Positions 1 through 5,270 of a stretch of DNA of 6,989 bases are shown piece after piece. Under the pieces are notes generated by a model. It was not told the origin of the DNA and made no database searches. It worked only from the letters and a program-made list of their open reading frames with translations. Every line of letters starts with the position of its first letter. The stretch's first letter is position 1. This DNA comes from Candidatus Tenderia sp. (GTDB lineage: Bacteria > Pseudomonadota > Gammaproteobacteria > Tenderiales > Tenderiaceae). The DNA lies in assembly GCA_030148045.1 (NCBI GenBank), contig JASBUE010000315.1, positions 1 through 6,989 on the forward strand. The letters are read 5' to 3'. Made by a program: the position numbers and the translations under genes.

Positions 1-610
1 GATGCAGCGCCTGCAGCAGCGACAGGGCGGTCTCATGGCCCCGGCGCCGGGCGAAGGGGCGCGAGAACAGCAGCACATCGGCCAGGGCGAACAGCTCATC
101 GATACCGTCGTGCTCCTTTTCGATCTCCAGCGAGCGCGGCCGCTCGGGGGCCTGCGCCCTGGCCCAGGCCAGCATCTGGCGGGTTTCAGCCACGTTACGA
201 CCCTCGAAGTGGAGCCAGTGGAAGCGCTCCAGATCGAGTCGTCTGAACTGCTCGAAAGGGTATTCGGCCAGGTCGCGGTAGTGGACGATGGTGCGCGAGC
301 CGGTGGCCAGGCTGTGGGTGATGTAAGAGGTGGGCACCTTGCCCTCCTTCAAGCGCATCACGGCACTCGTGTCGATGTCGTGGTGCGCCAGGTCGGCCTC
401 GATGTGGCGGACGTCGGGTTCGTCGACCAGCACCCCCGCCCAGTGGCACCGGTGGCCCAGTTGGCTCAATACCGCGAGGGTGTTGGTGGCGTTGCCGCCA
501 CGACAGAGACGCTGACCGATGGCGCGCACCTCATCATCCTCCGCCGGGTAGGCGGTGACGCTGTTGATGATGTCGAGGGTGGCAATGCCGATGGCCAGGA
601 TGCTCACCAT
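1..610 (-). CDS. PfkB-family sugar kinase, ketohexokinase-like (partial, 3' end outside window)
   Basis: Reading the minus strand from the ATG at 610-608 gives 203 residues open to the window edge, so the gene is truncated by the window and not necessarily in the genome. It begins MVSILAIGIATLDII and has RGGNATN at 37-43 and HFEGRN at 134-139, all typical of ketohexokinase (fructose to fructose 1-phosphate, ATP-dependent, cytoplasmic). The fructose-contacting residues known for human ketohexokinase (Asp15, Gly41, Asn42, Asn45) have counterparts with identical spacing: D13, G39, N40, N43. The C-terminal GAGD catalytic motif lies beyond the window and cannot be checked. The start is 5 nt after the stop of the zinc-ribbon gene. 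A purine-rich AGGAAAAAGG lies about 16 nt upstream, too far for a good ribosome binding site, so translational coupling is likely. Substrate is inferred; another PfkB sugar kinase specificity is possible. A long open frame on the plus strand here is a shadow. Confidence 0.88.
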   Translation of the reverse strand, partial: MVSILAIGIATLDIINSVTAYPAEDDEVRAIGQRLCRGGNATNTLAVLSQLGHRCHWAGVLVDEPDVRHIEADLAHHDIDTSAVMRLKEGKVPTSYITHSLATGSRTIVHYRDLAEYPFEQFRRLDLERFHWLHFEGRNVAETRQMLAWARAQAPERPRSLEIEKEHDGIDELFALADVLLFSRPFARRRGHETALSLLQALH

Positions 611-615
611 GAGGG

Positions 616-915
616 TTAGCGGCCGGCCTTTTTCCTGAGCCGGGCGAGCGGCATGAAGTAGAGATTGACCATGTCGAGCAACACCCAGGAGATAGCCAGA
701 TAGATCAGGTAGTGGTAGCTGTCGTTAAAGTTGATCAGCCCGATCCACCACAGCACGTTCCAGACGTAGACCATGGTCAGCAGCAACAGGGTCCAGGGAA
801 AGGCGGCGATGCGCCCGCCGCAATGGGGACAGGTGACGGTCATCCACCAGCCGAGGCGGTATTTGTCCTTCAATGACAGGGTCTCTTCACGGCAGTGGGG
901 GCATTTGAAGGCCAT
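616..915 (-). CDS. Small zinc-ribbon membrane protein of CXXC-20-CXXC type
   Basis: A 99-residue protein with CPHC at 5-8 and CPHC at 29-32, separated by exactly 20 residues. This matches the small-protein family named for its CXXC-20-CXXC spacing, in which four cysteines probably bind one zinc. Two hydrophobic stretches follow, at about 39-62 and 67-90, ending in a basic tail (RLRKKAGR). This suggests a cytoplasmic zinc ribbon anchored by two membrane helices. The function of the family is not known to me. The ATG at 915-913 has an AGGAG ribosome binding site at 929-925, 9 nt upstream, which supports this start. It is the first gene of a two-gene minus-strand unit with the ketohexokinase-like gene, separated by only 5 nt. 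A functional link between the two is only an inference from spacing. Confidence 0.85.
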   Translation of the reverse strand: MAFKCPHCREETLSLKDKYRLGWWMTVTCPHCGGRIAAFPWTLLLLTMVYVWNVLWWIGLINFNDSYHYLIYLAISWVLLDMVNLYFMPLARLRKKAGR

Positions 916-945
916 GGGCGGGTACTCCTGGAAACGCGTAATGAA

Positions 946-954
946 ATTATAGCA
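946..954 (-). promoter_or_regulatory. Extended -10 promoter for the zinc-ribbon/kinase pair
   Basis: On the minus strand the bases read TGCTATAAT (954 to 946), a consensus TATAAT preceded by TG and one base, the extended -10 form used by housekeeping sigma factor. The best -35 at 17-bp spacing (CTGGGA, 974-969) matches the consensus at only three of six positions, which is tolerable with an extended -10. Transcription would begin near 939, giving a leader of about 24 nt that contains the AGGAG site at 929-925. Confidence 0.6.
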
Positions 955-978
955 TTACTCCCGCCACCTCCCAGGCGT

Positions 979-984
979 TACAAT
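979..984 (+). promoter_or_regulatory. Possible -10 box for the ankyrin lipoprotein gene
   Basis: TACAAT matches TATAAT at five of six positions and lies 33 bp before the ATG at 1018. No convincing -35 is seen at 16-18 bp spacing (TACTCC or similar). It is back to back with the minus-strand extended -10 in the same 102-bp gap. The assignment is weak and rests on one hexamer. Confidence 0.3.
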
Positions 985-1017
985 AGCCCCTCTTGCTGAA
1001 GCAATCCGGGGAACGGT

Positions 1018-1575
1018 ATGAGGAGTTTTTTCAAGTGTGCGGCATTAGCCGCCCTGACGGCACTGTTGCTGGCCTGTGACAACAATACTCCACTCATGGA
1101 AAAGGTGGTGGACGAGGACACCGCGGCGGTGCAGTCCATGCTGGCACAGGGAAGTGATGTGAATGCACGCAACAACTACGGCTGGACCGCGCTGATGCAC
1201 GCCGCGCGCCAGGGCCACGTGGAGTTGGTCAAACTGTTGCTCGACAACGGCGCCCAGGTGGATGCCGAGGACGACAGCGGCTGGACGCCCATGATGCGCG
1301 CCGCCATGAAGGGGCATGAGGAGGTGGTCAGGCTGCTGCTGGCCGAGGGCGCCAATGTCAACCACGCCGACAAGTCCGGCTGGACCGCGCTGCACTGGGC
1401 CGCCCAACGCAACCATGAAGCGGTGCTGCGGGTGCTGGTCGAGGCGGGTGGCGACCTGATGGCCGAAACCGAGGATGGCTGGACACCGCGCATGGTGGCC
1501 CAGAGGGAGGGCCATAACGAACTGGCCAACCTGATCAGTCGCTGGATGCGTCAGCAGGAGGGACAGGAACAGTGA
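1018..1575 (+). CDS. Ankyrin-repeat lipoprotein, probably inner-membrane retained
   Basis: 185 residues. The N-terminus has a basic start, a hydrophobic core and lipobox LLAC with the acylated cysteine at C20, so export and lipidation are expected. D21-N22 follow the cysteine; by the E. coli Lol rule, Asp at +2 retains lipoproteins in the inner membrane, facing the periplasm. The rest is ankyrin repeats with a clean 33-residue period: GWT recurs at 55-57, 88-90, 121-123 and 154-156. There are three full repeats (about 53-85, 86-118, 119-151), a degenerate N-terminal one (about 24-50) and a C-terminal cap ending near 175. Ankyrin repeats bind other proteins; the partner is unknown. The start has GGGGA at 1008-1012, 5 nt upstream. 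The stop overlaps the next lipoprotein start by 4 nt (GTGA), so the two are cotranscribed and probably translationally coupled. Long open frames on the minus strand here are shadows of the repeats. Confidence 0.93.
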   Translation: MRSFFKCAALAALTALLLACDNNTPLMEKVVDEDTAAVQSMLAQGSDVNARNNYGWTALMHAARQGHVELVKLLLDNGAQVDAEDDSGWTPMMRAAMKGHEEVVRLLLAEGANVNHADKSGWTALHWAAQRNHEAVLRVLVEAGGDLMAETEDGWTPRMVAQREGHNELANLISRWMRQQEGQEQ

Positions 1576-2003
1576 GCACGATGACACGGACGATACACAC
1601 GGCCTTGTTGCTGGCCACCCTGTGGCTGGTGGGCTGCAGCAATGAACCGGCCGAGCTCACCGCCGCGCCGCTGGGCCAGCGACCGGTGCTGGAATCCCTG
1701 GCCGATTCCTATACCGCCGTCTCCAACGAAAAGCTTTCCACCAGTCCCATGAACCTGCCCGGCGAGCAGCGCAAGCGCTTTGTCGAGGAGGTCTTCGCCC
1801 GCAGCGGCTACAGCTACAGCAAGACCCTGCACCGCATGGCGCAGGACGGCATCGACAAGACCAACCAGCTGCATCTGGACCTGCTCGAGCTGGTGTTGAT
1901 GCCGCACCGCAGTCCCCGTTTTCCGCTGGAGCTAACCGACATCTATTCGGCCCAGGAACTGCAGGACGTAGCCGTGGTGGAGCGCCAGCTGAATCAGCGC
2001 TGA
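1572..2003 (+). CDS. Hypothetical lipoprotein, probable outer-membrane destination
   Basis: 143 residues from a GTG at 1572 that overlaps the upstream TGA as GTGA. GGAGG at 1558-1562 lies 9 nt before it, which favours GTG. An ATG at 1581 with AGGAA 11 nt upstream is an alternative that removes only three residues and leaves the signal intact. The lipobox is LVGC with the cysteine at C22 and Ser at +2, which by the E. coli rule permits transport to the outer membrane. The mature part has no domain I recognise. It is mostly polar and helical-looking, with a conserved-looking core around GEQRKRFVEEVFARSGYSYS (64-83) and a leucine-rich segment at 100-110 (LHLDLLELVLM). Its tight coupling to the ankyrin lipoprotein suggests the two act together in the envelope, possibly from opposite membranes; this is inference. 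No cysteine other than C22 is present. Confidence 0.85.
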   Translation: MSTMTRTIHTALLLATLWLVGCSNEPAELTAAPLGQRPVLESLADSYTAVSNEKLSTSPMNLPGEQRKRFVEEVFARSGYSYSKTLHRMAQDGIDKTNQLHLDLLELVLMPHRSPRFPLELTDIYSAQELQDVAVVERQLNQR

Positions 2004-2007
2004 GCCA

Positions 2008-2043
2008 TTCTCACCACCGTTCGTAACGAGACGGTGGTGAGAA
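2008..2043. terminator. Perfect 13-bp inverted repeat between convergent genes, likely bidirectional terminator
   Basis: TTCTCACCACCGT at 2008-2020 is exactly complementary to ACGGTGGTGAGAA at 2031-2043. The 10-nt loop can pair further as TCG/CGA around TAA. It begins 4 nt after the stop of the second lipoprotein gene and ends 7 nt before the stop of the convergent yjbQ-type gene. Neither side has a clear U-tract, so it is not a textbook intrinsic terminator. It may block read-through or protect 3' ends in both directions. Confidence 0.6.
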
Positions 2044-2050
2044 ATGCGGG

Positions 2051-2458
2051 CTAGTCCGAAACGTGCACCACAATCGAGCGCCGCCCGCCGTGGTGGCGGT
2101 GCTCCCACAGGTAGATGCCCTGCCAGGTCCCCAGCGCCAGCCGTCCCTGAGCCACGGGAATGCTCAGACTGGTGCTGGTAAGCACCGACTTGATGTGGGC
2201 CGGCATGTCGTCCGAACCCTCCGTAGTGTGGGTGTAGAGCGGGTCGTCCTCCCGCACCAGGCGATTGAGCCAGCGCTCCAGGTCGTGCCGCGCCGAGGGG
2301 TCGGCGTTCTCCTGGATGATCAGACTGGCCGAGGTATGCTGGACGAACAGGGTGCACAGGCCCTCGCGTACGCCGCTTTGCTCTACCACGGCCTCGATCT
2401 CGTCGCTGATCATGAACAGCCCCTGGCGTGGGGCATGAACCTGAATCTTTTTAATCAT
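2051..2458 (-). CDS. yjbQ: YjbQ family protein (UPF0047, thiamine-phosphate-synthase-like)
   Basis: 135 residues, close to E. coli YjbQ (about 138). Family hallmarks are HTSASL at 41-46 followed by QENADP at 49-54, HTTEGSDDMPAHIK at 77-90, and the signature block ending GTWQGIYLWEHR at 110-121. The family is a small compact fold that forms trimers. E. coli YjbQ has weak thiamine phosphate synthase activity and its physiological role is unsettled. The ATG at 2458-2456 is chosen because homology starts there (MIKKIQV). The frame stays open further upstream, but that stretch overlaps the preceding gene in another frame and is not family sequence. It starts 11 nt after the stop of the BamE-like gene, with AAGG-type purines in the gap, so the two are likely cotranscribed. 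No other thiamine gene is visible nearby. Confidence 0.93.
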   Translation of the reverse strand: MIKKIQVHAPRQGLFMISDEIEAVVEQSGVREGLCTLFVQHTSASLIIQENADPSARHDLERWLNRLVREDDPLYTHTTEGSDDMPAHIKSVLTSTSLSIPVAQGRLALGTWQGIYLWEHRHHGGRRSIVVHVSD

Positions 2459-2469
2459 GCGCCTTTGCC

Positions 2470-2799
2470 TTATTCGCCCACCCAGTCGTAGGCCCGCACC
2501 ACGCCGTCGCGGTCGAACTGCACCTCCAGCGTCTTCATACGCGCCTTGCCCATGTCGCCCAGCTTGCCCTTGCCGTAATAGTAAAGCCAGCGCTGCAGCT
2601 GTTCGCCGTCGCGATTGACCACCACGCCGGTATTCTGCGGCGCGCCGAGCCATTGTTGCACCTCCGCCTGGGTGGTGACGCCGTGTTCGATGTTGGCGGC
2701 GAAATGGGTGAGATTGAAGTTGCTGCCGAACTGAAAGCTGGCACAGCCGCTCAGCAGTACCAGACCGCAAGCGGCGCCGATAAATCTGGTTATTTGCAT
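2470..2799 (-). CDS. SmpA/OmlA (BamE-like) domain lipoprotein
   Basis: 109 residues. The signal peptide ends in lipobox LSGC with the cysteine at C19 and Ala at +2, consistent with outer-membrane sorting. The mature part shows the SmpA/OmlA pattern: IEHGVTTQAEVQQWLGAP at 37-54 (the helix-turn in which a 'G-x-T-x-x-E-V-x-x-x-L-G-x-P' motif is typical), then QRWLYYYGKG at 69-78 and a beta-rich end. BamE of this fold helps the BAM complex insert outer-membrane proteins. This protein is of similar length but lacks the genomic neighbours usual for bamE, so it is better called a BamE-like paralogue than BamE itself. The ATG at 2799-2797 is supported by AGGGA at 2811-2807, 7 nt upstream, and by the signal peptide; a longer open frame extending to 3120 is antisense to the next gene and is not coding. 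It heads a two-gene unit with the YjbQ-family gene. Confidence 0.88.
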   Translation of the reverse strand: MQITRFIGAACGLVLLSGCASFQFGSNFNLTHFAANIEHGVTTQAEVQQWLGAPQNTGVVVNRDGEQLQRWLYYYGKGKLGDMGKARMKTLEVQFDRDGVVRAYDWVGE

Positions 2800-2811
2800 A
2801 ATGACATCCCT

Positions 2812-2841
2812 GTTGGTAGGTGTTGCTGAAATTCTATACCA
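2812..2841. promoter_or_regulatory. Overlapping divergent promoters between BamE-like and SUMF1 genes
   Basis: For the plus strand, TTGGTA (2812-2817), 17 bp and TATACC (2835-2840) match the housekeeping consensus at eight of twelve positions, with a start near 2847. On the minus strand the same bases read TGGTATAGA (2841 to 2833), an extended -10, which would start near 2826 and leave a leader of about 27 nt. The two -10 boxes occupy the same DNA, so polymerase could probably use only one direction at a time. Both calls rest on sequence likeness alone. Confidence 0.4.
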
Positions 2842-2869
2842 TGATGGCATTTTCGACAGAGGGAATGGT

Positions 2870-3823
2870 ATGGCGCAGGTAATCCGGGGCGCGACGGGAT
2901 GGTGGCTGGCTGCTGTTTTGAGCGGTGCAGCGATGGCGGCCGAGGGGCTCCAAGAGATGGTGCTGGTGCCGGCCGGACCGTTCATCATGGGCAGCGAGCT
3001 GCGTGATGACCAGGGCAAGGCCCGGGAGTACGGTTCCAGCAAGCCCTGGTACCTGGATGAAACCCCCCGGCACCGGCGAACGGTTGACGCCTTCTGGATC
3101 GACAAATACGAGGTTACCAACGACGCCTACCGTGATTTCGTCATTGAGAAAAATTACTGGGTACCCAACGGCTGGAAGGAGAACGGCTATCTGCTGTCAC
3201 GCGAGATCCTCGGTTTCGCCGATCTGCCCACCCTGCGCAAGCTGGCGACAGACACCTTTCGCCTGGACATGGACACCACCAAGATGGAATACGATGAACT
3301 GCTGGACACCATCGTCGCCCATCAGGCCAAGTTCGACGACCTGCCGGTCACCGGCGTCACCTGGTTCCAGGCGCGCGACTACTGCCTCGCCCAAGGCAAG
3401 CGCCTGCCCACCGAGGCGGAGTGGGAGAAGGCCGCGCGCGGTACCGACGGGCTTGAGTATCCCTGGGGCGACGAGTGGGACGAAACCCGCCTCAACATCG
3501 GCGCCGGTGACGGCTGGGAGTTCGGCGTAGCCCCGGTGGGCACCTATCCCGACGGGGTCTCCCCCTACGGCGTCCACGACATGGCCGGCAATGTGATGGA
3601 GTGGACCGCCGACTGGTATCAGCCCTACCCCGGCTCGGATTACAGCAGCCCGGACTTCGGCGAGAAGATGCGCGTGGTGCGTGGCGGCGGCTGGGGCGGC
3701 CTGGGTCATTATGTGATCAACCATTTCTACCGCACCGCCTATCGCTTCAACCTGCGGCCCACCTATACCTTTGTCGATCTGGGGTTTCGTTGCGCCCGAG
3801 ACGCGGAACGGCGGGACGAATAG
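2870..3823 (+). CDS. Exported SUMF1 (FGE-sulfatase) domain protein without catalytic cysteines
   Basis: 317 residues from the ATG at 2870, chosen over an upstream in-frame ATG (2801) because GAGGGA at 2859-2864 lies 5 nt before it and a good signal peptide begins there, cleaved after AMA at 21-23. The mature protein is one SUMF1 domain: MVLVPAGPFIMGSE (30-43), DKYEVTNDAYRDF (78-90), GKRLPTEAEWEKAARG (176-191), YPWGDEW (197-203), HDMAGNVMEWTADWY (236-250), RVVRGGGW (268-275) and LGFRCARD (304-311). Formylglycine-generating enzymes carry two copper-binding cysteines just after the RGG motif; here that stretch reads GGLGHYVINHFYR with none. The only cysteines are C172 and C308. It is therefore unlikely to make formylglycine and resembles the non-FGE members of the fold. 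About 45 residues (109-154) seem inserted between the YWVPNGW motif and LPVTGVTW. No sulfatase is encoded nearby. Confidence 0.9.
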   Translation: MAQVIRGATGWWLAAVLSGAAMAAEGLQEMVLVPAGPFIMGSELRDDQGKAREYGSSKPWYLDETPRHRRTVDAFWIDKYEVTNDAYRDFVIEKNYWVPNGWKENGYLLSREILGFADLPTLRKLATDTFRLDMDTTKMEYDELLDTIVAHQAKFDDLPVTGVTWFQARDYCLAQGKRLPTEAEWEKAARGTDGLEYPWGDEWDETRLNIGAGDGWEFGVAPVGTYPDGVSPYGVHDMAGNVMEWTADWYQPYPGSDYSSPDFGEKMRVVRGGGWGGLGHYVINHFYRTAYRFNLRPTYTFVDLGFRCARDAERRDE

Positions 3824-3839
3824 CCACGGCCGGTTAAAC

Positions 3840-3865
3840 TTGGCAGAATAGTCCGTCGATATAGT
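3840..3865 (+). promoter_or_regulatory. Possible weak promoter for the rhodanese-MoeB gene
   Basis: TTGGCA (3840-3845, five of six to TTGACA) and TATAGT (3860-3865, five of six to TATAAT) lie upstream of the start at 3895. The spacer is only 14 bp, shorter than the usual 16-18, so the pair may be inactive or need an activator. No terminator is visible between this gene and the SUMF1 gene 71 bp upstream, so read-through is also possible. Confidence 0.25.
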
Positions 3866-3894
3866 CAAAGTATGGTCTGAATAGGAGAGCATTG

Positions 3895-5067
3895 ATGAAA
3901 GGAATGGAACGCCGCCTGGCGGAACTGAAGTCTGTCATTCCAGAGGTCGAGCCGCAGCAGGCCCAGGCGCTGCTGGCCCAGGGCGCGCTGCTGGTGGATG
4001 TGCGCGAGGCGGACGAGATCGCCAACGGCACACCCGCCGGCTCCCTGCGCATGGGACGCGGCTATCTGGAACTGCGTATCGAGGAGCACGTGCCGGACAA
4101 GGACAAGACGTTGCTGGTGATGTGCGCCGGCGGTGTGCGCTCCCTGTTCGCCGCCGAGGCCCTGCAACAGCTCGGTTACAGCGACGTGCGTTCCCTGGCC
4201 GGCGGCTTCAACCGCTGGAAGAACCAGGGCCTGGATTTTGAAATCCCCCATGCCCTGTCGGCCGATGCCAAGGAGCGTTATTCGCGCCACCTGCTATTGC
4301 CCGAGGTGGGCGAGGCCGGCCAGCTGAAGCTGCTCGGCAGCAAGGTGCTGCTGATCGGTGCCGGCGGCCTGGGTTCGCCGGCGGCCTACTACCTGGCTGC
4401 GGCCGGGGTCGGCACCCTCGGTCTGGTGGATCACGACGTGGTGGACCGCAGCAATCTGCAGCGCCAGATCATCCACACCGAGGCGCGCGTCGGCACCCCC
4501 AAGGTGGCTTCGGCGCGTGAGGCCATCGAACAGTTGAATCCTGATGTCAAGGTGGTGGGCTACGAGACCCATCTGGACAGCAGCAACGTGGAGGAGATCT
4601 TCTCCGCCTACGACGTGATTGTGGACGGCACCGACAACCTGCCCACCCGCTATCTGGTCAATGACGCCTGCGTCAAGCTGGGCAAGCCCAATGTACATGC
4701 CGCGGTGTATCGTTTCGAAGGCCAGCTGACTGTCTTCTGGCCCGGCCATCCGGACAATCCGAGCGGCTGCTACCGCTGCATGTTCCCCAACCCGCCTGCC
4801 CCCGGCTCGGCGCCTTCCTGTTCCGAGATCGGCGTGCTTGGCATCCTGCCCGGCGTGATGGGGCTGTTACAGGCCACCGAGGTGCTCAAGATCCTGCTCA
4901 ATATAGGCCAGCCGCTACTGGGCAAGATGCTCTATTACGACGCCCTGCGCAGCAGCTTCTCCGAGTTCAAGCTGAACAAGAATCCCGCCTGCCGCTATTG
5001 CAGTGATCAGGGTGATTTCCCCGGTTACGAGGATTATGCACAGGTCTGCGCCGCGCCGGACCGGTAG
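3895..5067 (+). CDS. moeB: Rhodanese-ThiF/MoeB fusion, sulfur-carrier adenylyltransferase
   Basis: 390 residues from ATG 3895, with AGGAG at 3883-3887 7 nt upstream. An in-frame TTG immediately before is not preferred. Residues about 15-117 form a rhodanese domain with the active-site loop CAGGVRS at 77-83 (persulfide cysteine C77) and LAGGFNRW at 101-108. Residues about 125-375 are an E1-like ThiF/MoeB domain: RYSRHLLLPEVG (128-139), nucleotide-binding GAGGLGS (155-161), DRSNLQRQ (184-191), DGTDN (244-248), a zinc site with CYRC (292-295) and CRYC (366-369), and a conserved cysteine, C309, in the loop before EIGVLG. The protein would adenylate the C-terminal glycine of a MoaD/ThiS-type carrier; the rhodanese domain may pass sulfur to it. 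MOCS3/Uba4 and mycobacterial MoeZ have the rhodanese at the C-terminus; here it is N-terminal. No carrier gene is adjacent, so molybdopterin versus thiamine or other use is open. Confidence 0.93.
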   Translation: MKGMERRLAELKSVIPEVEPQQAQALLAQGALLVDVREADEIANGTPAGSLRMGRGYLELRIEEHVPDKDKTLLVMCAGGVRSLFAAEALQQLGYSDVRSLAGGFNRWKNQGLDFEIPHALSADAKERYSRHLLLPEVGEAGQLKLLGSKVLLIGAGGLGSPAAYYLAAAGVGTLGLVDHDVVDRSNLQRQIIHTEARVGTPKVASAREAIEQLNPDVKVVGYETHLDSSNVEEIFSAYDVIVDGTDNLPTRYLVNDACVKLGKPNVHAAVYRFEGQLTVFWPGHPDNPSGCYRCMFPNPPAPGSAPSCSEIGVLGILPGVMGLLQATEVLKILLNIGQPLLGKMLYYDALRSSFSEFKLNKNPACRYCSDQGDFPGYEDYAQVCAAPDR

Positions 5068-5083
5068 CCGTCTCAAGCGCTCA

Positions 5084-5137
5084 CGGCGAGAGAGATGGCC
5101 GGTCTTGTCCGTCGTCCCATTTTTTCGCCGGTTTTTC
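5084..5137 (+). terminator. Probable intrinsic terminator of the rhodanese-MoeB gene
   Basis: CGGCGA at 5084-5089 pairs exactly with TCGCCG at 5125-5130. The stem continues through GAGAGA against the T run with G-U wobbles and one bulge, and closes with TGG/CCA (5096-5098 with 5117-5119). A TTTTT run at 5132-5136 follows directly. It lies 17 nt after the stop codon. The wobble-rich middle makes the stem weaker than a classical terminator, so the call is moderate. Confidence 0.5.
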
Positions 5138-5222
5138 TCAAGTTGCGATCGTTGCGGTCGAAACCCCCTGTGGGGCTCAATAAAAAACAAACACTTGCCT
5201 ACGCCTTTTAATCTGAAAGCCC

Positions 5223-5228
5223 TATAAT
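5223..5228 (+). promoter_or_regulatory. Consensus -10 box upstream of the YbaK-HDOD gene
   Basis: TATAAT matches the consensus perfectly, in an AT-rich stretch of the otherwise GC-rich 203-bp gap (5068-5270). The nearest TTG-type -35 (TTGCCT, 5195-5200) is 22 bp away, too far for normal use, so an activator or a degenerate -35 would be needed. A second TATAAT lies at 5282-5287, 10 nt downstream of the annotated GTG. The start of transcription, and so of translation, is uncertain. Confidence 0.45.
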
Positions 5229-5270
5229 GGGTTGCAAGTGGAATTTTTAACGGGATAGCGCTGGCCAGGG

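Noticed and set aside
2..619. Long plus-strand open frame of about 205 codons
   Set aside because: It is antisense to the kinase, which matches ketohexokinase motifs residue by residue. The plus-strand product is Gly/Val/Gln-rich with no domain, as expected of a GC-rich shadow frame.
1045..1587. Minus-strand open frames opposite the ankyrin gene
   Set aside because: They mirror the 99-bp ankyrin repeat and encode no recognisable protein; the plus strand has a signal peptide and clear ankyrin repeats.
2459..2770. N-terminal extension of the YjbQ frame
   Set aside because: It overlaps the BamE-like gene in another frame and YjbQ homology starts at MIKKIQV, so the extension is not coding.
2800..3120. 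N-terminal extension of the BamE-like frame
   Set aside because: It is antisense to the SUMF1 gene; the signal peptide and AGGGA site place the true start at 2799.
3197..3892. 231-codon minus-strand open frame
   Set aside because: It is antisense to the SUMF1 domain and its product has no coherent motif or plausible signal.
5164..5175. CCCC-CTGT-GGGG mini-hairpin in the gap before the YbaK-HDOD gene
   Set aside because: The stem is only 4 bp and no T run follows on the plus strand; no gene reads into it from the other side.
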